Shown here: in pieces, positions 8,581 to 17,273 of the stretch
Layout: each line of letters starts with the position of its first letter
How positions within the stretch are numbered: the first letter of the stretch is position 1
Assembly: GCF_044502415.1 (NCBI RefSeq)
Contig: NZ_CP172402.1
DNA: 64,000 bases
DNA from: Haloimpatiens lingqiaonensis
GTDB lineage: Bacteria; Bacillota; Clostridia; Clostridiales; Clostridiaceae
Direction: 5' to 3' (one strand)
The notes under the pieces: generated by a model
What the model was told of the DNA's origin: nothing
Database searches by the model: none
Seen by the model: only the letters and a program-made list of their open reading frames with translations
Made by a program: the position numbers and the translations under genes

Positions 8581-8612
8581 AAAAACCGCACTTATTTATG
8601 GTACGGTTCTCC
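8581..8612 (-). repeat. rlmH-proximal att-like repeat, also rlmH terminator
   Basis: Covers the last codons and stop of rlmH. AACCGTAC and GTGCGGTT can pair around the stop codon, followed by TTTTT, so the att core doubles as a short terminator. Partner repeat at 1570-1601. Confidence 0.7.
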
Positions 8613-9071
8613 ACTCCTAATCCTAAATGCCCTATAAATCTGCTCTAAAAGCATAACCCTAAAGAGTTGATGGGGGAAAGTCATCTTTGAAAAGCAGAGT
8701 TTATAATTTGCCCTTTTTAAAATTTCCTGGGAAAGTCCTAGAGAACCACCTATTATAAAGGCTATGTGGCTGCTTCCACCTAAGGTACAGTCGCCTATGA
8801 AGTTCGACAATTCCTCTGAGGAAATCATTTTTCCCTTTAGATCTAAAGCCACTACATACATATTATCTTTAATATGCTTTAAAATAGCCTGTCCTTCTTT
8901 TTCCTTTATAGACAACTCCTCCTTTTCTGAGGCATTATCTGGTGTTTTTTCATCAGGTACTTCTATAAGATCTAGTTTACAATACCTGCTTAATCTCTTG
9001 CTGTATTCATCTATGGCCATCTTTAAGTATTTTTCTTTAAGTTTTCCTACACTAATTATTGTTATGTTCAT
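8592..9071 (-). CDS. rlmH: 23S rRNA (pseudouridine-1915-N3)-methyltransferase
   Basis: RlmH methylates pseudouridine 1915 in helix 69 of 23S rRNA in assembled ribosomes, using SAM and a SPOUT (trefoil knot) fold. The 159-residue length is normal for the family. The SAM-binding knot is seen in AFIIGGSLGLSQEILKRANY (residues about 104-123) and the conserved end is RSGEPYHK. The ATG at 9071 follows AAGGGAGACAATA. It is a lone cytoplasmic housekeeping gene on the minus strand, with the SEC-C gene 300 bases upstream. Its 3' end is the boundary of the SCC-like insertion at 1570-8612, and the insertion leaves the coding sequence intact. Confidence 0.97.
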   Translation of the reverse strand: MNITIISVGKLKEKYLKMAIDEYSKRLSRYCKLDLIEVPDEKTPDNASEKEELSIKEKEGQAILKHIKDNMYVVALDLKGKMISSEELSNFIGDCTLGGSSHIAFIIGGSLGLSQEILKRANYKLCFSKMTFPHQLFRVMLLEQIYRAFRIRSGEPYHK

Positions 9072-9257
9072 TATTGTCTCCCTTATAATATATTAGTTTT
9101 TTATATAGAATCAATTCTATATAATATTATTCAATAAATTTTATTTAAAGGATATTCTTATTTATACTCTATCCAACAATTCTAATAATATTTTAAGCAA
9201 GAAGCTAATCTTAGCTTTCCTTTAAATTAGTAAATTATACTGAATTTTCAACAAAAA

Positions 9258-9294
9258 CAAGGGCTAAAGAATTAACCCAAACTCCTCAGCCCTT
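9258..9294 (-). terminator. Terminator after the SEC-C gene
   Basis: AAGGGCT and AGCCCTT form a stem with a 22-base loop, followed on the minus strand by GTTTTTGTTG. It lies 80 bases below the stop at 9373. Confidence 0.7.
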
Positions 9295-9372
9295 ATACAA
9301 AATCTCAATATTTACTTATGTTTTTAACCAATTCTAATAAACTAGCAATTAATTATAAATTATTAATTCAAA

Positions 9373-9876
9373 CTACTTTCCAACACCACAGCATTTTTTA
9401 TATTTTTTACCGCTTCCGCATGGGCATGGATCATTTCTTCCTATTTTTTCTTCTTTAACAACAGTTTTAGAATTTGCCCAAGCTTTTTTGATTTCTTTTC
9501 TCTTCTCTTCTGAGAATATTCCATCCCATTGTGGTAAAGTATATAGATAGTCTGCTTTTGCATCTAACATATTGAAATATAGCTTTTCAAAGTTGATTTT
9601 AGCATCTATTTCAGTATCTTCTTCAAAGCCTTCTAAAGGTAATTCTTCTTCTAAACTTTCATTAATTCCATCTAAAAATCCCATAAAGAAAACTGTAGAT
9701 GCATCATATTTTTCTGCTAATTCCTTAAATGTTCCTTTTAATTCATTGTTGTGAGTTGCTAAAAGTTTAGTGTATACACTCTCTTCTACAGCACCATACT
9801 CATCCCAAAAGGCTTGCTCGCCCTTTGTCTTAACATAATCTACCACCATGTCTGTCCATTGTTTATATAAACTCAT
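9373..9876 (-). CDS. SEC-C motif protein
   Basis: The 167-residue acidic protein ends in GRNDPCPCGSGKKYKKCCG, the zinc-binding SEC-C motif (CxCx8CC-type) known from the SecA C-terminus, where it contacts SecB and ribosomes. The first 130 residues are helical and acidic (EESLEEELPLEGFEEDTEID) and contain no other domain that I recognise. The gene has AAGGAGATAGGG before the ATG at 9876 and is followed by its own terminator. Proteins of this form are common in clostridia with unknown function; ribosome or nascent-chain association is inferred only from the motif. It is too short to be SecA. Confidence 0.85.
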   Translation of the reverse strand: MSLYKQWTDMVVDYVKTKGEQAFWDEYGAVEESVYTKLLATHNNELKGTFKELAEKYDASTVFFMGFLDGINESLEEELPLEGFEEDTEIDAKINFEKLYFNMLDAKADYLYTLPQWDGIFSEEKRKEIKKAWANSKTVVKEEKIGRNDPCPCGSGKKYKKCCGVGK

Positions 9877-9979
9877 AATCCCTATCTCCTTTTACTTAAT
9901 ATTACTTTAATCTTTAAATATCTCTTATTATAATTAAGTTTGTAACTATTTTCAAGTATAAACTACATGAACATAAATG

Positions 9980-10549
9980 CTATTTCATAGCATCTACTTC
10001 TGTTCTTCCAATTGGTTTTGATATATCTATATTTCCACCTAAAGTATCAATATTTTTATTTTCTATCAGTATATTAACTTTATTTATATAATCTAAGCTA
10101 GTAAGAGAATATACTATACTCTTTAGGCATATTATTTCCTTTTGTCTATCCATTTTAGACTTAGCTTCAGAACTTAAGTTAACATAGGCTACACCATCTT
10201 TTACTGAAATATTGAGTACCCTGGTTTCTCTATTTATTATTGGATCTAATTTACTCTCTGTAGAAGGCCCATTTATGAGCTCCTCCATAACTGTTTTAGC
10301 AATAACTTCTTTCTTGTTCATTACCCTAGGCTCTTTAGCAAATTGCTCTTTTCCCTTGTTTTTAGAACTATCAAAATATAGGTCTACGGATAAAAAGTTT
10401 TCCTTTTCCTTCTCTGATAATTTCACATTTTCTAATTTTTCCTTATTAAGAGAACTTATCTTATCCTTCTTTTCACAAGCTGTAAAACTTAAGGTTATTG
10501 TACATACTAACAATAACATAGTAAAGAATGTACAAAACTTTCTATTCAT
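9980..10549 (-). CDS. GerMN-domain lipoprotein
   Basis: The N-terminus is basic then hydrophobic and ends in a lipobox-like SFTAC at about residues 21-25, so the mature protein is probably anchored outside the membrane by lipidated cysteine. The rest matches the GerMN domain (VIAKTVMEELINGPSTESKL and VKDGVAYVNLSSE, residues about 75-145) found in GerM and in envelope or spore-peptidoglycan proteins. The ATG at 10549 with AAGGAGTG six bases upstream is preferred over the GTG at 10558. The gene begins 12 bases after the yycJ stop at 10562, so the two are likely co-transcribed. Function is inferred from the domain; a role in sporulation or wall metabolism is plausible. Confidence 0.82.
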   Translation of the reverse strand: MNRKFCTFFTMLLLVCTITLSFTACEKKDKISSLNKEKLENVKLSEKEKENFLSVDLYFDSSKNKGKEQFAKEPRVMNKKEVIAKTVMEELINGPSTESKLDPIINRETRVLNISVKDGVAYVNLSSEAKSKMDRQKEIICLKSIVYSLTSLDYINKVNILIENKNIDTLGGNIDISKPIGRTEVDAMK

Positions 10550-10561
10550 ATAAAACACTCC

Positions 10562-11347
10562 TTAAAAATTTATACACCCACTGGGTTTACTTCTTTCTGC
10601 CACTTTTAATTCTATATCTATTCCTTGTCTTAATCCATTGTCGTTTAGTATATTTAGTACTGTTTGATAAGCTAAATCTGGTTGATTATTTGTATTACTT
10701 AAATGACCTAAAAAAATAGTTTTCTTCTTATCCTTCATTATATCCACTATAGCCCTGCCGCAATCATCATTAGATAAATGCCCTACATTACTTAAAATTC
10801 TTCTTTTTAAATTATATGGATATGGACCGAATTTTAGCATTTCTACATCATGATTACTTTCAAGAAGAATTACTTCACAGTCATTTATAGAGTCTTTTAC
10901 TTCTTTAGAAAAGTGTCCTAAGTCAGTAGCTATACATGCTTTCTTTTGTTTGTAGCAAATAACATATCCATTAGGATTTGCTGCATCATGGGATATTGAA
11001 AAATTTAGTATGTCCAAATCTTTTATTTCAGTATGTGCACTTTGGAATATTTTTATATTATGCTCTTTTATTTTGCCTATATTACGGTTCATTGCATCCC
11101 AAGTATCTGCATTGGCATATATAGGTATGTCATATTTCCTAGAAAGCACTCCTACTCCTTTTATGTGGTCTATATGCTCATGGGTTACAAATATGCCGTC
11201 AATTTCCTCCGGCTTTTCTCCTATATCTTTTAAAGCATTTTCTATATGTTTCCCTGGTAATCCAGCATCCACTAGTATTTTAGTTTTGTCCGTCCCTATA
11301 AAAACGCTATTTCCACTGCTCCCACTATATAAAGGACAAAATATCAT
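10562..11347 (-). CDS. yycJ: Metallo-beta-lactamase-fold hydrolase YycJ/WalJ
   Basis: A 261-residue cytoplasmic metallo-beta-lactamase-fold protein. The metal site is visible as FVTHEHIDHIKG near residues 54-65, with further ligands in SISHDAANPNG, ACIATDLGH and FLGHLSN near the end. WalJ (YycJ) is linked with the WalRK cell wall regulon and has reported nuclease-type activity; its substrate in the cell is not settled. Here it lies between murA (stop 20 bases upstream at 11367) and the GerMN lipoprotein gene, in a probable operon, not beside walRK. The ATG at 11347 follows GGAGATTGTGTAA. Length is normal. Confidence 0.9.
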   Translation of the reverse strand: MIFCPLYSGSSGNSVFIGTDKTKILVDAGLPGKHIENALKDIGEKPEEIDGIFVTHEHIDHIKGVGVLSRKYDIPIYANADTWDAMNRNIGKIKEHNIKIFQSAHTEIKDLDILNFSISHDAANPNGYVICYKQKKACIATDLGHFSKEVKDSINDCEVILLESNHDVEMLKFGPYPYNLKRRILSNVGHLSNDDCGRAIVDIMKDKKKTIFLGHLSNTNNQPDLAYQTVLNILNDNGLRQGIDIELKVAERSKPSGCINF

Positions 11348-11366
11348 ATTTACACAATCTCCATTT

Positions 11367-12623
11367 CTACTCTACTTCTCTTCTTATATTTGCGCCTAAT
11401 TCTTTAAACTTCTCTTCTATGTGAGGATATCCTCTATCTATATGTTCTATTCCTATTATTTCTGATTCTCCTTCAGCCATCAAAGCAGCTATAACCATAG
11501 CAGCTCCAGCTCTTAAATCTGTTGCTTTTAACACTGCTCCTGTAAGCTTGTCAATTCCATCTATTATAGCTGTTCTTCCCTCTACCTTCACATTAGCACC
11601 CATTTTCTTCAATTCATCCACATGTTTAAATCTGTTTTCCCATATACTTTCATTAACTATGCTTCTTCCTTTAGCAGTACATAATAATGAAGTCATTGGT
11701 TGCTGTATATCTGTTGGGAATCCTGGATAAGGTAGTGTTTTTATATTTATTGCATTTAAATCTTTATTACTTATAACTTTAACAGAATCTCCATTTGGAA
11801 CAATTTCTACACCAGTTTCTACAAGTTTTGCAGAAATAGATTCTAAGTGTTTTGGAATTACATTTTTAATTGTAACTTCTCCACCACAAGCTGCTGTAGC
11901 TATCATATATGTTCCCGCTTCTATTTGATCAGGAATTACACTATAGTTGCATCCAGTTAACTTTTCCACACCAAAAACCTTAATTACATCTGTTCCTGCG
12001 CCTTTTATATTTGCCCCCATTGAGTTTAGGAAGTTTGCTACATCTACTACATGAGGCTCCTTTGCAACATTTTCAAGTATAGTTACTCCTTCAGCTAATG
12101 TGGCTGCTAACATAACGTTAATTGTAGCTCCTACACTAACCACATCAAAAAATATTTTAGTTCCTATTAATTTATCCGCCTTCACTATTACAGCTCCGTG
12201 CTCTATAACCACATGTGCTCCTAATGCCTCAAATCCTTTTATATGCTGGTCGATAGGTCTTACCCCTATTGGACATCCCCCTGGAAGATCAACCTTTGCC
12301 TTTTTAAATCTTCCTAAAAGAGCTCCTATTAGGTAATATGAAGCTCTCATCCTTCTAGCATCTTCTGTACAAGCTTCTGTTCCATTTAAATTGCTACTAT
12401 CTATATGTGCAGTATTTCTCTCTTTATTTACTTTACAACCTAAGTTTTCTAGTATTCTCTCTAAACAATGAACATCTTCTATGTCAGGAATATTATCTAT
12501 TTTGCAAACACCTTCGCTAGCCAATATAGCTGCTGGTAATATAGCTACAGCAGCATTCTTTGCTCCGCTGATTTCCACTTCTCCAAAAAGCTTGTTTCCA
12601 CCATTTATAATTAACTTTTCCAT
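11367..12623 (-). CDS. murA: UDP-N-acetylglucosamine 1-carboxyvinyltransferase
   Basis: MurA transfers enolpyruvate from phosphoenolpyruvate to UDP-GlcNAc, the first committed step of peptidoglycan synthesis in the cytoplasm. The 418-residue sequence starts LIINGGNKLFGEVEISGAKN as usual and has the active-site loop LPGGCPIGVRPIDQHIKGF near 113-131 with the catalytic, fosfomycin-reactive cysteine. RAGAAMVIAALMAEGES near the end (about 375) is also typical. The ATG at 12623 follows GAGGATGG. It heads the murA-yycJ-GerMN group and diverges from the gene at 12834. Clostridia often carry two MurA paralogues; this copy appears complete. Confidence 0.97.
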   Translation of the reverse strand: MEKLIINGGNKLFGEVEISGAKNAAVAILPAAILASEGVCKIDNIPDIEDVHCLERILENLGCKVNKERNTAHIDSSNLNGTEACTEDARRMRASYYLIGALLGRFKKAKVDLPGGCPIGVRPIDQHIKGFEALGAHVVIEHGAVIVKADKLIGTKIFFDVVSVGATINVMLAATLAEGVTILENVAKEPHVVDVANFLNSMGANIKGAGTDVIKVFGVEKLTGCNYSVIPDQIEAGTYMIATAACGGEVTIKNVIPKHLESISAKLVETGVEIVPNGDSVKVISNKDLNAINIKTLPYPGFPTDIQQPMTSLLCTAKGRSIVNESIWENRFKHVDELKKMGANVKVEGRTAIIDGIDKLTGAVLKATDLRAGAAMVIAALMAEGESEIIGIEHIDRGYPHIEEKFKELGANIRREVE

Positions 12624-12833
12624 TTATAATATCCATCCTCACTTACGATAATTTTAAAATTAATTCACAAAGATTATTATATCATAACTTAATTATTTTT
12701 TAATAATATTTTTTAATTTATATTCAAGTAATTTCTGTATTTCTATTAAGTTTACTTTAAAACATTATAAAAAAAAGTCTAATATGATATAATAATAATG
12801 TAGTAAATAAATATACTAATTTGGGGGATACAA

Positions 12834-13376
12834 ATGAAATATGAAGTAGTAGCTTTATTCGATAATAATTCAACTTACCACATGGATAATATTCTTAATA
12901 GAACCTGCAGAAAATATAAATTGACAAAAAATTTCCCAAGTGCATACATACATCTTGGTACTGTTTGGGATATAAAAATAGAAGATTTAGATTCCATAAT
13001 ACATAAGGTTTTAAAGCCTTACAAAAAATTTAAAATTCAATTAAATAATAATATATTAGTAGATGAAAATAACAAACTTATTAGCTTAAAGGTTGAAAAT
13101 AAAGGATATATAACTAGAATATCTAGAAATTTAAATGAAACCTTATCTCTATCTGGTTTTCCTGTTAAAACGCAAAAGGAAGATGAGGAACTTTACATTC
13201 CTTTAGCCAATATACTCAATAACAAAAGGAATTATTTTATTAAAAATAATAATTTTCATCCTTTATGGAACTCAAACCCAAACTATACCTTTAAAATCAA
13301 TAGGATAGAGGTTTGGAAAAATTCAAATAATAGGAGAGATTCCAGTATTAAAAAATATGAATTGAGAGATTACTAA
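12834..13376 (+). CDS. 2H phosphoesterase-like (2'-5' RNA ligase-like) protein
   Basis: A 180-residue protein opening MKYEVVALFDNNSTYHMDNI. The overall plan (a short beta-helix start, HLGTVWDIKIEDLDSIIHKV near residues 41-60, a second half with ISRNLNETLSLSGFPV) resembles the 2H phosphoesterase/2'-5' RNA ligase family. The paired HxT/S catalytic motifs are not clear: the first is HLGT, the second place has LYIPLANIL, so this copy may be inactive or I may have the family wrong. GGGGGATACAA precedes the ATG. It is transcribed away from murA and is followed by 190 AT-rich bases with no other feature. Confidence 0.5.
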   Translation: MKYEVVALFDNNSTYHMDNILNRTCRKYKLTKNFPSAYIHLGTVWDIKIEDLDSIIHKVLKPYKKFKIQLNNNILVDENNKLISLKVENKGYITRISRNLNETLSLSGFPVKTQKEDEELYIPLANILNNKRNYFIKNNNFHPLWNSNPNYTFKINRIEVWKNSNNRRDSSIKKYELRDY

Positions 13377-13569
13377 AGTGCATAAGTGCTTTATAAATAA
13401 TTGTCATAAAATAGAATTGTTATTTATTGTCTTAAATAAAACTAATAGCCATACTTTTCTAAATATTATTTTATAATTTTTATCTGTAATCGTTTCATAA
13501 ACTTTCAATATTATCAAAAATTCGATAAAATATACTTATAATTTAAAATTAGAAAGGCGGCTTTTATTT

Positions 13570-14052
13570 ATGAAATTTGACAAATTGTTCTCCTTACAAA
13601 GGGATCTAAATAATCATATAGAGCAAGCACACCATTTAACGGGTCCACTTTTGTCTAAAAAAATACTGGCTTTACAAGTTGAAATTGGAGAATTAGCTAA
13701 TGAAACTCGATGTTTTAAGTATTGGAGCAATAAAGGACCTTCAAGTAAAAGTGTAATTCTTGAAGAATATGTGGATTGTCTTCATTTCATATTAAGCATT
13801 GGTCTTGATAAAAATTATGATAATATAACATTTACACCAAATAAATCTGATACTGAAATTACAGATCAATTTTTAAACTTATTTATAGATATAAATGACT
13901 TCATAACCTGTAACTCAAGAGACCACTATATAACGCTATTCCAAGACTTTATTTCATTAGGACTTAGCTTGGATTTTTCAATAGATGATATAGAAAATGG
14001 ATATTTAGAAAAGAATCAAATAAACCACAAACGCCAAGAAGAAGGTTATTAA
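13570..14052 (+). CDS. Dimeric (all-alpha) dUTP diphosphatase
   Basis: The 160-residue protein fits the dimeric dUTPase/MazG-like all-alpha NTP pyrophosphatase group. It has LQVEIGELANETRCFKYW near residues 32-51, giving the ExxE metal pair, and ILEEYVDCLHFILSIG near 62-77, giving the ExxxD pair. These enzymes hydrolyse dUTP (and dUDP) to dUMP and keep uracil out of DNA. AGAAAGGCGG lies ahead of the ATG. The 3' end stops about 70 bases before the YdcZ-type transporter; the two may or may not be one transcript. It is unlike the trimeric Dut family in length and motifs. Confidence 0.82.
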   Translation: MKFDKLFSLQRDLNNHIEQAHHLTGPLLSKKILALQVEIGELANETRCFKYWSNKGPSSKSVILEEYVDCLHFILSIGLDKNYDNITFTPNKSDTEITDQFLNLFIDINDFITCNSRDHYITLFQDFISLGLSLDFSIDDIENGYLEKNQINHKRQEEGY

Positions 14053-14124
14053 TATTTTTCACCTCCCGTATTTCAGTAATACATTATTAGTATTATGGTT
14101 AAAATAATATGGGAGGGTGATATT

Positions 14125-14556
14125 ATGCTTGGAATTCTAATGTCAATAATATCCGGAATTTCTATGAGTCTACAGGGAGTTTTTAATACTAGATTAGGCG
14201 AAAAAATAGGAACCTGGGAAACAAATGTCTTTGTGCAAGGCACTGGCTTTGTTATTACTTTAATAATTTTATTTCTAGCTGGAAAAGGTAACTTTAAAAA
14301 CATCAAATCTGTAAACAAATTATATCTTCTTGGAGGTGTTTTAGGGGTAATAATAATCTTTACGGTCATGGAAGGTATAGAGAAGTTAGGCCCAACATGC
14401 TCTATAGCTACCATATTAGTAGCCCAATTGGCAGCTGCAGGCTTAATAGATGCCTTTGGACTTTTTGGTAGTGAAAAATTACATTTTGGTATAACTAAAT
14501 ATATTGGCATAGGGCTGATGATATTTGGCATTATACTTTTTAAATGGAAGGGTTAA
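14125..14556 (+). CDS. DMT-superfamily YdcZ-type (DUF606) membrane transporter
   Basis: A 143-residue integral membrane protein with about five hydrophobic helices (MLGILMSIISGISMSLQGVF; FVITLIILFLA; LYLLGGVLGVIIIFTVM; CSIATILVAQLAAAGLIDAF; IGIGLMIFGIILF). The conserved GVFNTRLGEKIGTWETN after helix 1 and the size match the YdcZ/DUF606 family, half-size drug/metabolite-type transporters that probably work as dimers. Substrate is unknown. The ATG at 14125 is chosen over 14095 because GGGAGGGTGATATT precedes it. A LysR gene begins 26 bases downstream in the same direction and may control it. Confidence 0.85.
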   Translation: MLGILMSIISGISMSLQGVFNTRLGEKIGTWETNVFVQGTGFVITLIILFLAGKGNFKNIKSVNKLYLLGGVLGVIIIFTVMEGIEKLGPTCSIATILVAQLAAAGLIDAFGLFGSEKLHFGITKYIGIGLMIFGIILFKWKG

Positions 14557-14582
14557 TTTATTAATTTTAAGGGGGATGGTTC

Positions 14583-15479
14583 ATGGACTTCAAGCAAATA
14601 GAAGCTTTTATAAGCGTTGCCAAGCTAAAAAGCTTTTCAAAAGCTGCAAACGATATCTTTTTATCACAACCTACTATAAGCTCTCATATTTCTAGTTTAG
14701 AAAAGGATTTAAATGTACAACTCTTTGATAGGACTTCTAAGGAAGTAAATTTAACACCAGCTGGAGAATCTTTTCTTGAATATGCCATAGACATAATTAA
14801 TATTAGAAATAATGCTGTTAGCAATATTTCTTGTTTTAACAATAATATATGTGGTAGACTAAGCCTATTAGCCAGTACCACTCCTTGTAATTCTATAGTT
14901 CCAAAATTAGTTTTAAAGTTTAGTGATAAATATCCTGAAACTACTTTTGATGTAAAGGAACTTAGTTCTGGAAATATTGTTAAAAACATACTAAATCTTA
15001 ATGATGAGCTAGGAATAATTGGGACATACATAGAAGACGATAAAATAAAGACTTACAAACTACTAGAGGATGAACTTGTAGTAATTTCCAGCAAAAGTTT
15101 AAATCTACCAGATATAATCGATGTAGATACTTTAAAAAAGCAAAAATTTATAATGAGAGAGAAATCTTCTGCTACTAGAGCTACTATGGAATCTGAGTTT
15201 AAAAAATATGGAATAAATTTAAACTCTTTAAATGTCATATGCGAAGTAAATAACATAGACACTTTAATTCAATTTGTAAACACAGGTATGGGAATCTCCA
15301 TAGTCTCAAAGAAGATTTTCGAAAACTGCTCTAACTCTAATAAACTAAAAATAAGTAAGATAAAAGATATAAATATAAACAGAGGAATCTACTTAATTAT
15401 AAATTCTAAACGCACATTAACCCCTTGTGGAAAGGCTTTCTTGAAACTTTGTGCTGATGAGTACAATCTTAAATTGTAA
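14583..15479 (+). CDS. LysR family transcriptional regulator
   Basis: A 298-residue DNA-binding regulator. Residues 1-60 form the winged helix-turn-helix (DFKQIEAFISVAKLKSFSKA, SQPTISSHISSLEKDL, LFDRTSKEVNLTPAGE); the rest is the two-lobed effector domain, with the typical FVNTGMGISIVSKKIF near 232-250. GGGGGATGGTTC precedes the ATG. It follows the YdcZ-type transporter in the same direction, so a local control of that gene is possible, although LysR regulators are more often divergent from their targets. The effector is unknown; the domain resembles CysB/CysL-type members more than aromatic-acid sensors, only weakly supported. Confidence 0.9.
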   Translation: MDFKQIEAFISVAKLKSFSKAANDIFLSQPTISSHISSLEKDLNVQLFDRTSKEVNLTPAGESFLEYAIDIINIRNNAVSNISCFNNNICGRLSLLASTTPCNSIVPKLVLKFSDKYPETTFDVKELSSGNIVKNILNLNDELGIIGTYIEDDKIKTYKLLEDELVVISSKSLNLPDIIDVDTLKKQKFIMREKSSATRATMESEFKKYGINLNSLNVICEVNNIDTLIQFVNTGMGISIVSKKIFENCSNSNKLKISKIKDININRGIYLIINSKRTLTPCGKAFLKLCADEYNLKL

Positions 15480-15506
15480 TACAATGATATTTTACATGTG
15501 GTAAAT

Positions 15507-15603
15507 AGGAGCTGTTGCACTAAGACAAATACTATAATATATTGTACTAATTTTAAATTTACGAGACAATATATTATATGTAATTTCTTATACAACAGCT
15601 CCT
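15507..15603. repeat. Palindromic repeat, GGCTGTGGCA family, copy 1
   Basis: Outer arms GGAGCTGTTGCACTAAGA and its imperfect complement ending ACAACAGCTCC enclose an inner hairpin AATATATTGT/ACAATATATT. Lies between convergent lysR and the zinc-ribbon gene, so could serve as a two-way terminator. Relatives at 37641, 39117 and 62568. Confidence 0.7.
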
Positions 15604-15615
15604 TTACATTTAACC

Positions 15616-15798
15616 TTAATGACATCCTCCACAACAAGAGCAATTTCCACTACAATTACCCTTTCCGTAGTACTTCCCCTTATATACCCTTTCCACTTCA
15701 TTACTTCCGCATTTTGGGCATTCCACTTGTTCATCATGAGCAGCTATTTCAAAAAACTCACTTCCGCATTTTTTGCATTTAAAATCAATTACAGGCAT
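15616..15798 (-). CDS. FmdB-type zinc ribbon protein
   Basis: A 60-residue protein starting MPVIDFKCKKCGSEFFEIAA with a second pair CPKCGS at residues 27-32, a four-cysteine zinc ribbon of the FmdB family. The C-terminus (NCSGNCSCCGGCH) adds six cysteines and a histidine in a glycine-rich tail, which may bind another metal or cluster. The ATG at 15798 follows TGGAGGGATATT. FmdB-like proteins are common small putative regulators without a firm function. It stands alone, converging with the LysR gene and separated from the protease gene by a divergent intergenic region. Confidence 0.85.
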   Translation of the reverse strand: MPVIDFKCKKCGSEFFEIAAHDEQVECPKCGSNEVERVYKGKYYGKGNCSGNCSCCGGCH

Positions 15799-15950
15799 AA
15801 TATCCCTCCAATAATATAATTTTTAAATATATATAATTTTAAAGCTTTTTACTTCATATACTAAACTATAAAACCTTACCTTTATTTTAACACTTAGCTT
15901 CATTTTAAACTATAATATAATGTAACACTTTTAGGGGGTTTTTTATATAA

Positions 15951-17153
15951 ATGTTATCACTTAAAAATAAGATGGAAAAAAATCTAAGACTCTCACTAAA
16001 TAACAATGTGTATAAAAATTATAGAGTTCTGATTCATTACAAAGCCTTAAGAAAAAAAATGGAAAATAAAATTAATAACTATAAAGGTAGCATAATTAGG
16101 CATATGGAGAGTATAAATACCTTTTGTGCTTATGTATCACCTTATACCCTTAATAGACTACTAGAACATCCAGAAATAGATTATGCTTGTTTTGACGAAA
16201 TGGCTATATTATGCGGAGAGGAACAAGGAGTAGCAGAAGCTAATAAAATTTCTCTTAAGGGGAATTACAAGTTAACTGGTAGAGGAATCGGCATAGGATT
16301 AATAGACACTGGCGTTTATCCCCATGAGGATTTAAAAAAACCCTATAACAAAATAATAGAATTTAAAGATTTAGTGAAAGATTATAAATATCCCTATGAT
16401 GACAATGGCCATGGGACATTTATAAGCGGTGTCCTATGTGGTAGTGGTGAAGCTTCTAATGGCAAATTTAAAGGCATTTCAGAAAACAGTCATCTGTACT
16501 GTATAAAAGCTTTTAATGGCATTGGAAAAGGCTATATCTCTGACATATTATTTGCCTTAGAAACCCTAATAACTGAAAGTGATGTAAACAATATAAAGTT
16601 AATTTGTCTCCCTTTTGAATATTTGAATAATGATAATTTTATACTCTCTTTATTTAACACTCTTTTTAAAAAAGCAGATGAAAAGGGTATAACAGTTCTA
16701 GTGCCCGCAGGTCATAATGGAAATGCACAAAACTCCATAAGAGGTATTGCTACCCTAAATAGTTGTATTACTGTAGGCGGAATAGACACTAGTTGTATTC
16801 CTCCTAAACCTTATGAGTTTTCCTCCTCAGGCCCTTATAAAAACTTTCAAAAGCCTGACTTAGTAGCTGCTTGTGTAGACATAACATCTTTAAATACTGA
16901 TTCATCCTATTTATCAGAGAGAAATAACATGAAAATTTATCCTAAGCCAATTAAAAATCCATACACCTCATATACTGGTACTTCTTGTGCTACAGCATAT
17001 ATATGCGGCCTCTGTGCACTACTGTTAGAAAATAACCCTAACCTAAAATTTAAAGATATTTTATCCTTACTAAAGGTTTCTTGTAATTTATTAAATATGC
17101 CTAAAAATATACAGGGCAATGGGGTAATAGATATAGGTAAACTTCTTCCCTAA
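15951..17153 (+). CDS. Subtilisin-like (S8 family) serine peptidase
   Basis: The 400-residue protein has the full catalytic triad: Asp in GLIDTGVYPHEDL near residue 117, His in NGHGTFISGVLCG near 153 and Ser in YTGTSCATAYICGL near 343. VLVPAGHNGNAQNS near 250 supplies the oxyanion Asn. Residues 20-90 (NYRVLIHYKALRKKMENKIN) look like a propeptide that chaperones folding. No signal peptide is visible, so it is probably intracellular or exported by another route; spore-associated proteases of this type occur in clostridia. TAGGGGG lies 12 bases before the ATG at 15951. It is monocistronic, upstream of ferritin. Confidence 0.92.
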   Translation: MLSLKNKMEKNLRLSLNNNVYKNYRVLIHYKALRKKMENKINNYKGSIIRHMESINTFCAYVSPYTLNRLLEHPEIDYACFDEMAILCGEEQGVAEANKISLKGNYKLTGRGIGIGLIDTGVYPHEDLKKPYNKIIEFKDLVKDYKYPYDDNGHGTFISGVLCGSGEASNGKFKGISENSHLYCIKAFNGIGKGYISDILFALETLITESDVNNIKLICLPFEYLNNDNFILSLFNTLFKKADEKGITVLVPAGHNGNAQNSIRGIATLNSCITVGGIDTSCIPPKPYEFSSSGPYKNFQKPDLVAACVDITSLNTDSSYLSERNNMKIYPKPIKNPYTSYTGTSCATAYICGLCALLLENNPNLKFKDILSLLKVSCNLLNMPKNIQGNGVIDIGKLLP

Positions 17154-17273
17154 TACAATGTATTTTCACATAACTACTAATACTATTCCTTGCAAATAGC
17201 CATAATAAATAATATAATTTAATTAACTAATAATATTTATTATTAAATACTATTTACAAGGAGTGGTTATACT

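Larger units (their letters stand above)
1570..8612. mobile_element. SCC-like element integrated at the rlmH 3' end
   Basis: The last 21 coding bases of rlmH, its stop codon and the following T-rich tail are repeated in the same orientation about 7 kb away (8581-8612 and 1570-1601; 28 of 32 positions identical by eye, including an unbroken 14-base core GGAGAACCGTACCA). Serine recombinases of staphylococcal cassette chromosomes integrate at exactly this place in rlmH, leaving such direct repeats. The enclosed DNA carries a type IIG restriction-modification gene, two unknown genes, a small hydrophobic ORF and a group II intron. No ccrA, ccrB or ccrC gene is present, so the segment is a non-autonomous or decayed cassette, or part of a composite. 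Site and cargo are seen; the mechanism is inferred. Confidence 0.65.

Noticed and set aside
1570..8612. Search for ccr recombinase or tyrosine integrase in the cassette
   Set aside because: None of the ORFs has a serine or tyrosine recombinase pattern; the element therefore cannot be called a full SCC.
14073..14531. - strand ORF of 152 aa
   Set aside because: Shadow of the YdcZ-type transporter, whose helices and ribosome site are clear.
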